Of a stretch of DNA of 64,000 bases, positions 25,561-38,022 are shown in pieces. Position numbers and translations under genes: made by a program. The stretch's first letter is position 1; the number at the start of each line of letters is the position of its first letter. The notes under the pieces were generated by a model. The model was given only the letters and a program-made list of their open reading frames with translations. It did not search any database and was not told where the DNA came from. Source of the stretch: Pseudorhodoferax sp. Leaf274 (lineage in GTDB: Bacteria; Pseudomonadota; Gammaproteobacteria; Burkholderiales; Burkholderiaceae_C); the NCBI RefSeq assembly GCF_001422445.1, contig NZ_LMNA01000012.1, positions 62,001 to 126,000 of the forward strand, in the 5' to 3' direction.

Positions 25561-26544
25561 CTAGGGCGCATCCGTGACAGGCTGTTGACGTTCGGGCGGC
25601 GGCATGGCGTGGTAGCCCCGGCTCGGCAGCCGCCAGGCCTGCAGCCGCTGCGCAGTCTCGCGCCGTGCACCGGCCAGTTGCCCGGCGATCTGCGCCGCGC
25701 AGGCCCAGGCCGGCGGGTCCAGCGTCTCGCGCCAGGCCTGCAGCGCGGGCATCAGGCCGGGCTGCAGCCACACATCCCAGCACTCGGCATCGGCCGGCAG
25801 GCGCTTGAGCCCCTCGTGCACGGCGTCGGCCAGCGTGCGCAGCCGCAGCATGGCGCGCTCGGTGCGGCAGGCCGGCCGCAGGTCGCGCACGAGCCGGTTC
25901 TTGCCCGCGGGCCGCTGTGCCTGCAGTGTGAGCAGCCGCTGGATCTGCTGCAGCGCCAGCCGGGTGGAGCGGCAGGGCAGCGGCGCGCACAGCGGCAGCG
26001 CCGGCGCCGCCAGGTGGCGGGTGGCGAAGGCCGGCCCCAGCATCAGCGTGGCCAGGCGCAGCCACTCGCGCGGCGCGAGCCCGGCCGTGGCGTGCGGCAG
26101 GCCGGCCAGCAGCAGCACCTCCTCGAAGCTGCGCGCGCCCTTGGCGCGGTTGGCGCGCACGCTCATCACGGCGAGGTTGCTGGCGGCGTAGGCGGCGTCG
26201 TTGTTGAGCCGGTCGATCGACCAGTCGGTATCGAGGTGCTCGCCGTGGGTCAGCGCCTCGCGCGTGACGGGGCAATGCGTCACGTCCAGCGTGCGCAGCA
26301 GCGCGGGCGTGACCTCGTCGTCGACGATGCGGCCGCGGCGCCAGGCGCCTAGGCGCAGCTGCAGCCACTTGCGCGCGAAGCGGTCGGGCGTGGCGCGCGG
26401 CAGGCGTGCATGGGCGGCGGCGTCGAAGCCTTCGCGCACGGCGCCGGGCCAGCCCTCCAGGCGGGGCCAGCGCGTGCTGGTGTGGATGTCGTGGCCGAGC
26501 CGGCGCCCGGCCTCGGCGAGGTCGTGATCGGTCGATGCCGTCAT
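25561..26544 (-). CDS. Unknown protein with an HNH-like segment
   Basis: A 327-residue cytosolic protein that I cannot name. Residues about 88-137 contain VTHCPVTREAL, WSIDRLNNDAAYAASNLAVMS and VRANRAKG. The SIDRLNND...Y...N pattern followed by RANRAKG resembles the core of HNH/endonuclease-VII-like domains, but only one of the expected cysteines is present and the first histidine of the motif is unclear. The C-terminal half is helical and arginine-rich. A good AAGGAGG at 26551-26557 supports the ATG at 26544. It lies between a His-rich protein and the HupE genes; the link is unexplained. Confidence 0.6.
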   Translation of the reverse strand: MTASTDHDLAEAGRRLGHDIHTSTRWPRLEGWPGAVREGFDAAAHARLPRATPDRFARKWLQLRLGAWRRGRIVDDEVTPALLRTLDVTHCPVTREALTHGEHLDTDWSIDRLNNDAAYAASNLAVMSVRANRAKGARSFEEVLLLAGLPHATAGLAPREWLRLATLMLGPAFATRHLAAPALPLCAPLPCRSTRLALQQIQRLLTLQAQRPAGKNRLVRDLRPACRTERAMLRLRTLADAVHEGLKRLPADAECWDVWLQPGLMPALQAWRETLDPPAWACAAQIAGQLAGARRETAQRLQAWRLPSRGYHAMPPPERQQPVTDAP

Positions 26545-26735
26545 GGGTGTCCTCCTTGCCCGGCCAGCGGACGCGCACGTCCACCGGACGGTGCTGGCTT
26601 GTGGGAGACCCGGCGTGCCGCAGCGGTCTGCGGCGGCGCGGGGCCACTGGCAAGGCGATGGCGCACGGCACGGCCTGGCCGGGTCGGCCGGTACGGCGTG
26701 CGCCATCGGGGCCCGCGCGCGGCGGGCCGCAGGCA

Positions 26736-27335
26736 TCAGGCGCGCGGTGGGCGTTCGGGCAGGGCAGGCACGTGGCTGTGCCAGGGCGTTTCGCCGCGGT
26801 CCGGCCAGCGCAGCAGCCGGGCCGGTGCCGTCGGAATGGCCAGCGCCGCGGGCAATGCCAGCGGCATCAGCGTGCCGCCAGCCGTGGCCGCATCGGTGCC
26901 GCCGCCGTGGCCGTCGGTGGCGACGACCGAGGCGTCGTGCGGCGCGTGGTGGTGGCGCGCCAGCGTGTCGTGGTGATGGTGGTGCGCGCCCGACCCATGG
27001 GCATGGCCCGAGGCGGCGGGCCGCAGCCGGGCCTGCAGGCGCAGGTTCTCGACCAGCCGGGCGGTCTGCGGTCCCACCACGGACTGCACGAGCGATTGCA
27101 CCGCCGACTGCAGGGTGCCGCCGACCAAGCCCGGCCAGGACGGCGCCTCGGCCGCCGCTTCATGCCGGTGCTCGGGCCCCAGCATGCGCAGCAGCGCCCC
27201 GCCCAGGCCGTGCAGGGGCAGGGCCACCAGCAGCAGGCCGACCACGAACCGGCGAAGGCACGCGGGCAGCTGCAGGAGAAGGCGTGGTGGCGTCACGGCA
27301 AGGATTCCGGCGCCAAAGCGCGCGGAACCTGCCAT
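26736..27335 (-). CDS. Histidine-rich exported or membrane-anchored protein
   Basis: A 199-residue protein with a hydrophobic N-terminal segment (FVVGLLLVALPLHGLGGALL, about residues 30-49) and a histidine-rich middle: GHAHGSGAHHHHHDTLARHHH, about residues 109-129, with further histidines in HDASV and TDGHGGG. The tail ends ERPPRA, which I recall from DUF2946-like proteins of Comamonadaceae. A periplasmic metal-binding buffer is likely from composition and from the metal-uptake genes downstream on the same strand. The start is uncertain: the ATG at 27335 has no clear ribosome binding site. Confidence 0.62.
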   Translation of the reverse strand: MAGSARFGAGILAVTPPRLLLQLPACLRRFVVGLLLVALPLHGLGGALLRMLGPEHRHEAAAEAPSWPGLVGGTLQSAVQSLVQSVVGPQTARLVENLRLQARLRPAASGHAHGSGAHHHHHDTLARHHHAPHDASVVATDGHGGGTDAATAGGTLMPLALPAALAIPTAPARLLRWPDRGETPWHSHVPALPERPPRA

Positions 27336-27410
27336 TGTCCAAAGCCATGTGAAACGCCGATGACAGCGGCGCAGCCCGCAAGGCCCTGGCGGCTGGGCCC
27401 CGTTGGAGGC

Positions 27411-29228
27411 TTACTTGCCCCAGCTGTCCCGCAGGCCCGTGGTGCGGTTGAACACCGGCTTGTCGGGATGGTGGTCGCGCCGGTCGGCCACGAAGTAGCC
27501 ATGGCGCTCGAACTGGTAGCGGTCGTCCACGCCAGCGCTGGCCAGCGAGGGTTCCAGGTAGGCCTGCACGGTGCGCAGGCTGTCCGGGTTCAGGCTGTCC
27601 AGGAAGTTCTTGCCGCCGGCATCGGGGTGCGCATCGTTGAACAGGCGCTCGTACAGCCGCACCTCGGCCGGCACGGCGTCGTGCACGCCGACCCAGGTGA
27701 TCACGCCCTTGACCTTGATGGCGTCCGCGCCCGGCGTGCCGCTCTTGGTGTCGGGCACGAGTTCGGCGTGCACCTCGGTGATGCGGCCCTGGTCATCGCG
27801 CAGGGCGCCCGTGCACTGCACCACGTGGCCGTACTTCAGGCGCACGCGGTTGCCGGGCTTGGACGTGCCATCGGCCGCGGTCTGCGGCGGGTACAGGCGG
27901 TGAAAGCCCTTGGGCGGCGTTTCCTCGTAGTCGCTGCGCTCGATCCACAGTTCCTTGCCGAACTGGAAGCTGCGCCGGCCCTGCTCGGGTGCGTGCGGGT
28001 TGATGGGCGCGCTGCAGTCGTCCAGCAGGCCGGCGCCGTGCAGCGCATCCCAGTTGGTGATGACGAGCTTGACCGGGTCCAGCACGGCCATGGCGCGCGA
28101 GGCGGTGGCGTCCAGCGTGTCGCGCAGCGCGCCTTCCAGTGTGCTGTAGTCGATCCAGCTGTCGCTCTTGGTCACGCCGATGCGCTCGGCGAAGAGCTGG
28201 ATGGCTTCGGCCGTGTAGCCGCGCCGGCGCAGGCCCACGATGGTGGGCATGCGCGGGTCGTCCCAGCCGCTCACGCGCGCCTCGTTGACGAGCTGGGCGA
28301 GCTTGCGCTTGCTGGTGATCACGTAGGTCAGGTTCAGCCGCGCGAACTCGTACTGCCGCGGCGGCGGGGCCGACAGCAGGCCGCCTTCGGCCAGGCGCTC
28401 GAGCAGCCAGTCGTAGAACGGGCGCTGGTCTTCGAACTCCAGCGTGCAGATGCTGTGCGTGATCTGCTCCAGCGCGTCCTCGATCGGGTGCGCATAGGTG
28501 TACATCGGGTAGATGCACCAGCGGTCGCCCGTGTTGTGGTGCGTGGCGCGGCGGATGCGGTAGATCGCCGGGTCGCGCATGTTGATGTTGGGGCTGGCCA
28601 TGTCGATCCTGGCGCGCAGCACGGCGGCGCCATCGGCGAGTTGGCCGTCGCGCATCTCGCGAAAGCGGGCCAGGTTCTCCGCGGGCGTGCGGCTGCGGAA
28701 GGGGCTGTCCACGCCGGGCTTGCCGAAGTCGCCGCGGTTGGCGCGCATCTCCTCGGGGCTCTGCTCGTCCACGTAGGCGTGGCCGGCCTCGATCAGGTAC
28801 TCGGCCGCGCGGTACATGAAGTCGAAGTAGTCGCTGGCCTGGTAGAGGTGGTTGGTGCCGGCGGACTCCCAGTTGAAGCCCAGCCAGCGCACGCTGTCGA
28901 CGATGCTGGCGACGTACTCCTGGTCTTCCTTCTCGGGGTTGGTGTCGTCGAAACGCAGGTGGCAGACGCCGCCGTAGTCACGCGCCAGGCCGAAGTTCAG
29001 GCAGATGCTCTTGGCATGGCCCACGTGCAGGTAGCCGTTGGGCTCGGGCGGAAAGCGCAGGCGAACCCGCGCCGGGTCGCTGGGGCCCTGGGCATGGTGG
29101 GCGGCATCGCCGGGGCTGCCGCCCCAGTGGCGGCTGGCATAGGTGCCCTGGGCCAGGTCGTTCTCGATGATCTGGCGCAGGAAATTGCTTTGCTTGTGGT
29201 CGGTCGGCTCGGACGCGGGGGAATTCAT
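27411..29228 (-). CDS. glnS: Glutaminyl-tRNA synthetase
   Basis: Charges tRNA(Gln) with glutamine in the cytosol; class I synthetase. The 605-residue protein has the HIGH-type motif PPEPNGYLHVGHAKS, the KMSKS equivalent as TSKRKL, the acceptor-stem motifs RFDDTNPEKEDQEYV and WCIYPMYTYAHPIEDALE, and the C-terminal anticodon-binding beta barrels. It is longer than E. coli GlnS because of an N-terminal extension and a GDAAHHAQGPSDPA insert before the HIGH motif, as in other betaproteobacteria. A start at 29228 gives MNSPASEPTDHKQSNFL. It stands alone between the His-rich gene and a divergent Pro/Tyr-rich gene. Confidence 0.96.
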   Translation of the reverse strand: MNSPASEPTDHKQSNFLRQIIENDLAQGTYASRHWGGSPGDAAHHAQGPSDPARVRLRFPPEPNGYLHVGHAKSICLNFGLARDYGGVCHLRFDDTNPEKEDQEYVASIVDSVRWLGFNWESAGTNHLYQASDYFDFMYRAAEYLIEAGHAYVDEQSPEEMRANRGDFGKPGVDSPFRSRTPAENLARFREMRDGQLADGAAVLRARIDMASPNINMRDPAIYRIRRATHHNTGDRWCIYPMYTYAHPIEDALEQITHSICTLEFEDQRPFYDWLLERLAEGGLLSAPPPRQYEFARLNLTYVITSKRKLAQLVNEARVSGWDDPRMPTIVGLRRRGYTAEAIQLFAERIGVTKSDSWIDYSTLEGALRDTLDATASRAMAVLDPVKLVITNWDALHGAGLLDDCSAPINPHAPEQGRRSFQFGKELWIERSDYEETPPKGFHRLYPPQTAADGTSKPGNRVRLKYGHVVQCTGALRDDQGRITEVHAELVPDTKSGTPGADAIKVKGVITWVGVHDAVPAEVRLYERLFNDAHPDAGGKNFLDSLNPDSLRTVQAYLEPSLASAGVDDRYQFERHGYFVADRRDHHPDKPVFNRTTGLRDSWGK

Positions 29229-29404
29229 GCAACCGATTCTAGGAGGCCCGCGGCAGATGCCCGCTGGTGACGCGCTTGTGCGGCGCCCGCGCAGCAGTCG
29301 TTACCCGCCGTAACCGGTTTAACCCGCGCTGCGTCATCCATTTGCATCTTGGTGCGTCAATAGGGCATGGCCGCAGTCCGCGGCGACGCACAAGGAGTAC
29401 GCAC

Positions 29405-29782
29405 ATGGCATTGAAGCAAGCTGGCCGCTGGGCCGCCGCTGCGGCCATCGGCATCGCCGGCCTGGCACTGGTGTCGGGCGCCCAGGCGCGCGACGTGGTC
29501 TGGTCGGTGGGCGTGGGCGCGCCGGGCGCCCAGGTCATCGTGGGCAACGCGCCGGTCTATGTGGGGCCGCCCGTCATCGTGCAGGCGCCGCCGCGTTATT
29601 ACGCGCCGCCGCGCTATTACCAGCCGCCGCGCTACTACGAACCGCCACCGGTCTACTACGCGCCGCCGCCGCGCGTGTACTACCAGCCGCAGCCCATCTA
29701 CTACGGCCCGCCGCCGCATTTCCATGGGCCGCGCCATGGCCACCGGTACGACCGCCGGGACCGGGACGGCTGGCGGCGTTGA
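29405..29782 (+). CDS. Secreted proline/tyrosine-rich repeat protein
   Basis: A 125-residue exported protein: signal peptide to about residue 28 (SGAQA-RDVVW), a short VGVGAPGAQVIVGNAPVYVG strand and then a low-complexity region with repeated PPRYY/PPVYY units, such as APPRYYAPPRYYQPPRYYEP. The end is rich in histidine and arginine (HFHGPRHGHRYDRRDRDGW). Such proteins are common in Burkholderiales envelopes and have no known activity. It ends nine bases from crcB, tail to tail. Confidence 0.75.
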   Translation: MALKQAGRWAAAAAIGIAGLALVSGAQARDVVWSVGVGAPGAQVIVGNAPVYVGPPVIVQAPPRYYAPPRYYQPPRYYEPPPVYYAPPPRVYYQPQPIYYGPPPHFHGPRHGHRYDRRDRDGWRR

Positions 29783-29791
29783 GCGCGGCGT

Positions 29792-30169
29792 TCAGCGCCC
29801 GAGCACCAGCGCCACGGTCTTGAGGCCCGCGAACGTCAGCACCAGCGAGCCCAGCAGGTGCGTGGCGGCCGTGGCCAGGGCCAGGCCATAGCGCTGGGCC
29901 TGCAGCATCAGCACCACCTCGGCCGAAAAGCTCGAGAACGTGGTGAGCCCGCCCAGCAGCCCGGTGACCAGCGCGAGCCGCCAGACCGGGTCGATCTGCG
30001 GCATGGCCTGGAACACGGCCACGCACACCCCCACGAAGTAGCCGCCGATCAGGTTGGCGGCCAGCGTGCCCAGCGGCATGGGCCCACCGGTGTTGAGCCA
30101 CACCGACAGCCGCCAGCGCAACAGCGCGCCGACGGCCGCGCCCACGCCCACGGCCACGGGCGCCAGCAT
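29792..30169 (-). CDS. crcB: Fluoride exporter CrcB/Fluc family
   Basis: A 125-residue four-helix inner-membrane protein of the Fluc family, which forms dual-topology dimers that let fluoride out of the cell. Family motifs are present: GAAVGALLRW near the N-terminus, GTLAANLIGGYFVG, and GLLGGLTTFSSFSAE with the pore phenylalanines. It is coupled to the TRAP large-permease gene by a TGATG overlap, an odd partner for a fluoride channel, and no fluoride riboswitch could lie at that junction. Confidence 0.93.
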   Translation of the reverse strand: MLAPVAVGVGAAVGALLRWRLSVWLNTGGPMPLGTLAANLIGGYFVGVCVAVFQAMPQIDPVWRLALVTGLLGGLTTFSSFSAEVVLMLQAQRYGLALATAATHLLGSLVLTFAGLKTVALVLGR

Positions 30170-31479
30170 CAGCGCGCCGCCCCCATCAGCAGGTCGGGCA
30201 GGCCCGTCACGATCTGGGGGAACACGGTGATCAGCACGATGCAGACGATCATGCAGACGAAGAAGGGCACGGCGGCCAGCGCGATGGTGTTGCTGTCCTT
30301 GCCCGTCATGTTCTGCAGCACGAAGAGGTTGAAGCCCACCGGCGGCGTGACCTCGGCGATCTCCACCAGCAGTACCACGAAGATGCCGAACCAGACCAGG
30401 TCGAAGCCGGCCTTCTGGATCATGGGCAGCACCACGGCGCTGGTCAGCACGATCATGGAGATGCCGTCCAGCGCCGTGCCCAGCACCAGGTAGACGAAGG
30501 TCAACACGAAGATCAGCGTGTAGGGCGACAGGTCCATGCTGTCCACCCATTCGGCCAGTTCGCGCGGGATGCCTGTGAAGGCCATGGTCTTGGTCAGGAA
30601 GGCCGCGCCGGCCAGGATGAACATGATCATGCAGCTCGTGCGCGTGGTGCCCATCAGGCCTTCCCAGAAGTTCTTCCATGTCAGCGAGCGGCTGGCCGCG
30701 GCGATGGCCAGCGAGCCCAGCACGCCCCAGGCCGCGCATTCCGTGGCCGTGGCCCAGCCGGCCACCAGAACCCAGACGATCAGCACGATCAACAGGCCAC
30801 ACGGGATCAGGCTGCCGGAGCGGCGCATCTTCTCGCCGAAGGACATCGGCGGCTCGCCGGGCGGCACCTTGTCGGGGTTGCGCAGGCTCCACCAGCCGAT
30901 GTACAGCGAGAACAGCAGCATCAGCAGGAAGCCCGGCAAGAAGCCCGCCAGGAAGATGCGGATGATGGACGCATCGGCCGCGACCGCGTAGACCACCATG
31001 GTGATGGACGGCGGGATCAGGATGCCCAGCGTGCCGCCGCAGGCCAGCGCGCCCAGCGTGAGCTTCTCGTCGTAGCCGCGGCGCTGCAGCTCGGGCAGGG
31101 CCACCTTGCTGATGGTGGCGCAGGTGGCGGCCGACGAGCCCGAGACCGAGCCGAAGATGCCGCAGCCCAGGATGGTGGTGTGCATGAGCCGCCCCGGGAT
31201 GCGGTTGAGCCACGGTGCCAGCCCCGAGAACATCTGCTCGGACAGCCGCGTGCGGAACAGGATCTCGCCCATCCAGATGAACAGCGGCAGCGCCGCCAGT
31301 TCCCAGGAAACGTTGGACTCCCAGAAGGCCGAGAACAGGTTCTTGCCTGGCAGCGTGGTGGTGAAGAACGCCTGGCCGACCCAGCCGGCGATCGCCAGCG
31401 CCATGGCGATCCAGACGCCGCCCGCGAGCAGCAACAGCATGACGAGGAGGAGCAGGCCTCCGACGGCGATCAGGCTCAT
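30169..31479 (-). CDS. dctM: TRAP transporter large permease (DctM)
   Basis: The 436-residue membrane subunit of a tripartite ATP-independent periplasmic transporter, with about 12 helices. Typical motifs are LPLFIWMGEILFRT, GSVSGSSAATCATISKVALPEL, GTLGILIPPSITMVVYA and EIAEVTPPVGFNLFVLQ. With DctQ and the DctP binding protein it moves an organic acid inward using the sodium gradient. It is four bases from dctQ and its stop overlaps crcB. The divergent 5-oxoprolinase gene suggests 5-oxoproline (pyroglutamate) or a related acid as substrate; this is inference from position. Confidence 0.94.
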   Translation of the reverse strand: MSLIAVGGLLLLVMLLLLAGGVWIAMALAIAGWVGQAFFTTTLPGKNLFSAFWESNVSWELAALPLFIWMGEILFRTRLSEQMFSGLAPWLNRIPGRLMHTTILGCGIFGSVSGSSAATCATISKVALPELQRRGYDEKLTLGALACGGTLGILIPPSITMVVYAVAADASIIRIFLAGFLPGFLLMLLFSLYIGWWSLRNPDKVPPGEPPMSFGEKMRRSGSLIPCGLLIVLIVWVLVAGWATATECAAWGVLGSLAIAAASRSLTWKNFWEGLMGTTRTSCMIMFILAGAAFLTKTMAFTGIPRELAEWVDSMDLSPYTLIFVLTFVYLVLGTALDGISMIVLTSAVVLPMIQKAGFDLVWFGIFVVLLVEIAEVTPPVGFNLFVLQNMTGKDSNTIALAAVPFFVCMIVCIVLITVFPQIVTGLPDLLMGAAR

Positions 31480-31483
31480 GGTC

Positions 31484-32020
31484 TCAGATGTCTTCGGAGT
31501 AGTCGCCGCGCGCGTGCCGTTCCTCGACCAGGCGCACGTAGGTGGGTTTCTCGCCGCGCAGCACCAGCACGAGTTCGTCGAGCACGGCCAGCAGCAGCAC
31601 GATGGCGCCGACGACGAAGGTCATCTGCGGCACCCAGATCGGGATCACGACCATGCCGCCGGCCATGTCGTGGAACTCCCAGCTTTCATAGGTGAAGCGC
31701 GCGGCCCACCAGGCGAGGTAGGAGACGGACACGGCGGCGATCGCCAGCGAGACGACCTCCAGCACGCGCCGCACGCCGGTGTGGACCTTGTCCAGCACCA
31801 ACGTCACGCGCACGAAGTCGCCGTGCTTGAAGGCATGGCCCATGGCCAGGAAGGCCGCGGCCGCGCAGGCCCAGGCCACGACGTCGTTGACCCAGCCCAC
31901 GCGCAGGTCGGCCATGCGGCCGATGGAGGCGTAGATCATGAGCGCGAAGATGGCCAGCACGCACAGGGCGGCGAGCCGGCCCGTCCAATCGAACAGGCCG
32001 TCGAGCAGGCGGCGCAGCAC
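31484..32020 (-). CDS. dctQ: TRAP transporter small permease (DctQ)
   Basis: A 178-residue protein with four membrane helices, the small subunit that joins the DctM permease in the inner membrane. Segments FDWTGRLAALCVLAIFALM, VNDVVAWACAAAAFLAMG, LEVVSLAIAAVSVSYLAWW and VPQMTFVVGAIVLLLAVLDE fit the family. HGDFVRVTLVLDK is the usual loop after helix 2. It lies 12 bases after the dctP gene and four before dctM, within one operon. Confidence 0.92.
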   Translation of the reverse strand: MLRRLLDGLFDWTGRLAALCVLAIFALMIYASIGRMADLRVGWVNDVVAWACAAAAFLAMGHAFKHGDFVRVTLVLDKVHTGVRRVLEVVSLAIAAVSVSYLAWWAARFTYESWEFHDMAGGMVVIPIWVPQMTFVVGAIVLLLAVLDELVLVLRGEKPTYVRLVEERHARGDYSEDI

Positions 32021-32032
32021 CGGACCGTGCCC

Positions 32033-32998
32033 TTACTTGCGGTAGGCGTCGACCACGGCCTGGCCGTCCGGCCCGGCCTTCTTGAGCCAGTCGGCCAGCA
32101 TCACGTCGCCGACCTTCTTCATGTCGGCCATGAGCTGCGGCGTGGGCTTGACGATGTTCATGCCCTTGCCGGCGAGCTGCTGCAAATACCAGGCGGTCTT
32201 CTCCTCGCTGCTCTTCCACCCGCGCGCCTCGGCCTCGGCCGCGGCCTTCATGAGCGCCTCCTGCGTGGGCTTGTCGAGCGCGTCGAAGGCCTTGGCGTTG
32301 ACGATCACCGCGTTCTTGGGCAGCCAGGCCTGGGTGTCGTAGAAGTTCTTGATGTGCTCGTAGGTCTTGGAGTCGTAGCCCGTGGAGCCCGAGGACATGT
32401 AGGAGTCGATCACGCCGGTGGCCATGGCCTGGGCCAGCTCGGCCTGCTGCACGGTGACGGGCTGGGCGCCCACGAGGTCGGCGATCTTGGCCGTGGCCGG
32501 GCTGTAGGCGCGCCACTTGAGGCCCTTCATGTCGGCGCCCGAGTTGATCTGCTTGTTGGCGAAGATGCCCTGCGGCGGCCAGGCCACGGCGTAGAGCAGC
32601 TTGAGGTTCTGGCTGGCCAGCAGCTTGTCGAGCGCGGGCTTTTGCGCCTTGTAGAGCTTCATGGCGTCGCCGTAGCCCGTGGCCAGGAAGGGCACGCCGT
32701 CCAGGCCGAACAGCGGGTTGTCGTTCTCGAAGTTGACCATCAGGATCTCGCCGGCCTGGGCCTGGCCGCCCTGCACGGCGCGCTTGATCTCGGGCGCCTT
32801 GAACAGCGATGCGTTGGCGTGCACCACGATCTTGAGCTTGCCGGCCGTGGCCTTGTCCACGTCGGCCGCGAACTGCGTCAGGTTCTCGGTGTGCAGGTTG
32901 GTCGCCGGGTAGGCGCTGGGCAGGTCCCACTTGGTCTGGGCGAAGGCCTGCGCGCCCAGGGTCAGGGCGGCCACGAGCATTCCGATGCGGTACTTCAT
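32033..32998 (-). CDS. dctP: TRAP transporter substrate-binding protein (DctP)
   Basis: A 321-residue periplasmic receptor with a clear signal peptide (MKYRIGMLVAALTLGAQAFA-QTKWDLPS). DctP-family signs are WDLPSAYPATNLHTENLTQFA, RAVQGGQAQAGEILMVNFEN, WPPQGIFANKQINSGADMKG and the region that supplies the carboxylate-binding arginine (LKWRAYSP). The start at 32998 has GGAGG upstream and opens the signal peptide. It is the first gene of the dctPQM-crcB run and is divergent from the 5-oxoprolinase gene, sharing 137 bases of upstream DNA. Confidence 0.94.
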   Translation of the reverse strand: MKYRIGMLVAALTLGAQAFAQTKWDLPSAYPATNLHTENLTQFAADVDKATAGKLKIVVHANASLFKAPEIKRAVQGGQAQAGEILMVNFENDNPLFGLDGVPFLATGYGDAMKLYKAQKPALDKLLASQNLKLLYAVAWPPQGIFANKQINSGADMKGLKWRAYSPATAKIADLVGAQPVTVQQAELAQAMATGVIDSYMSSGSTGYDSKTYEHIKNFYDTQAWLPKNAVIVNAKAFDALDKPTQEALMKAAAEAEARGWKSSEEKTAWYLQQLAGKGMNIVKPTPQLMADMKKVGDVMLADWLKKAGPDGQAVVDAYRK

Positions 32999-33135
32999 AC
33001 GGGAATCCCTCCGGGGAGATGGGGCTGAGATGGGGTGGGTGGAAATGGCGGGGTGCAGGATAAATGCAATTCCCGGGCCACCTTCACCGTGTTTGCCCCG
33101 GGGCCGCGGCACGTAGCATGCATGCAGGAGAGCCC

Positions 33136-36765
<3,630 letters not shown>

Positions 36766-37022
36766 GCCTGGCCGTTCACGCGCAGGCCCTGGGCCGAGAA
36801 GCGCGCGGCGTTGCCCGGGCCGACGCCCTTGATGCGGGCCATCAGGTCGGCCCAGTCGCGGAACGGCGCCTTGGCGCGCTCTTGCAGCATGGGCGTGGAC
36901 AGGCCGGGGCCGATGCCGCGCAGCCCGTCGAGCTCGGCCGCGCTGGCCTCGTTCACCTCGAGCGCCCAGGCCGGAGCGACCAGCACCAGCAACAGCGCGG
37001 CGAGGGCGGCGCGCATCGGATC

Positions 37023-38021
37023 TCAGGCGCCGGCCAGCGCCAGCGCCTGCATGTAGGCCGTGACACCTGTGCGCACGTCGGCAAAGGCGTGTTCGCAGCC
37101 GGCCGCGCGCAGCGCCGTGAGGTCGGCCTGCGTGTGGCACTGGTACTTGCCGCGCAGCGCGTCGGGGAAGGCGGTGTAGACGATGGCTTCCTGCTGCACG
37201 GCCTCTTCGAGCGTCAGCGCGGTGCCGCGGCGCGCGTTGACCACGGCCAGCGCCACGTCGTTGAAGGGCTGGGCGCGGCCCGTGCCCAGGTTGAACAGGC
37301 CGGAGCGCTCGGGATGGTCGAGGAACCACAGGTTCACGGCGACCACGTCGTCGATGTAGACGAAATCGCGCTCTTGCTGCCCGGGCGCGTAGCCGCCGTA
37401 CTCGCCGAACAGCCGCACCTGGTTCTCGGCCTGGAACTGGTGGTATTGGTGGAAGGCCACGCTGGCCATGCGGCCCTTGTGCTGCTCGCGCGGGCCGTAG
37501 ACGTTGAAGTAGCGAAAACCGACGGCCTGGTGGCGCGCATGCTCGAACTGGCTGCCAAGCTCGCGGCGCAGCCGCTGGTCCACCAGCAGCTTGGAGTAGC
37601 CGTAGACGTTCAGCGGCGCTTCGTTGGCGGGCTCTTCGCGGAACACGGCGGAGCCGCCGTAGGTGGCGGCGGACGAGGCGTACAGCAGCCGCGTGCGCTG
37701 GCGCTGGCAGGCCTGCCACAGGGCGATGGTCAGCTGGTAGTTGTTGGCCATCATGTACTGGCCGTTGCTTTCCATGGTGTCGCTGCAGGCGCCTTCGTGG
37801 AACACGGCCTCGACCCGGCCATAGTGGCCCTGGTCGAAGCGCTGGTAGAAGTCGGCGGCGTCCACGTAGTCGGCGATCGAGAGGTCGACGAGGTTGCGGA
37901 ACTTGTCGCCCTGCGTGAGGTCGTCGACCGCGACGATGTCGGTCTCTCCGCGCGCGTTGAGCCCCTTGACGAGGTTGCTGCCGATGAACCCGGCGGCGCC
38001 GGTCACTACATAGCGTGTCAT
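37023..38021 (-). CDS. hldD: ADP-glyceromanno-heptose 6-epimerase
   Basis: Converts ADP-D-glycero- to ADP-L-glycero-beta-D-manno-heptose for the LPS inner core. The 332-residue SDR-fold protein has the NADP-binding [14 protein letters not shown] at its N-terminus, an [16 protein letters not shown] segment, and the YGYSKLLVD active site (Y-x3-K). [24 protein letters not shown] and the [10 protein letters not shown] segment are also specific for HldD. It starts one base after the hldE stop, so the two LPS genes are read as one unit. Confidence 0.96.
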   Translation of the reverse strand: MTRYVVTGAAGFIGSNLVKGLNARGETDIVAVDDLTQGDKFRNLVDLSIADYVDAADFYQRFDQGHYGRVEAVFHEGACSDTMESNGQYMMANNYQLTIALWQACQRQRTRLLYASSAATYGGSAVFREEPANEAPLNVYGYSKLLVDQRLRRELGSQFEHARHQAVGFRYFNVYGPREQHKGRMASVAFHQYHQFQAENQVRLFGEYGGYAPGQQERDFVYIDDVVAVNLWFLDHPERSGLFNLGTGRAQPFNDVALAVVNARRGTALTLEEAVQQEAIVYTAFPDALRGKYQCHTQADLTALRAAGCEHAFADVRTGVTAYMQALALAGA

Positions 38022-38022
38022 C

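Noticed and set aside
26545-26735. Cobalamin-riboswitch-like fragments (GGGAGACCCGGC and GCCACTGGCAAGGCG on the plus strand) near the HupE and receptor genes
   Set aside because: The two blocks occur in the reverse of the order needed for a cobalamin riboswitch and stand on the strand opposite to the genes; the adenosyl-pocket core is missing.
29559-29743. A gene in another frame within the Pro/Tyr-rich protein gene
   Set aside because: The repeats of the real gene create long open frames on both strands; only the plus-strand frame from 29405 has a signal peptide and a sensible start.
30001-30180. A fluoride riboswitch before crcB
   Set aside because: crcB starts inside the dctM stop codon, so there is no leader in which a riboswitch could lie.
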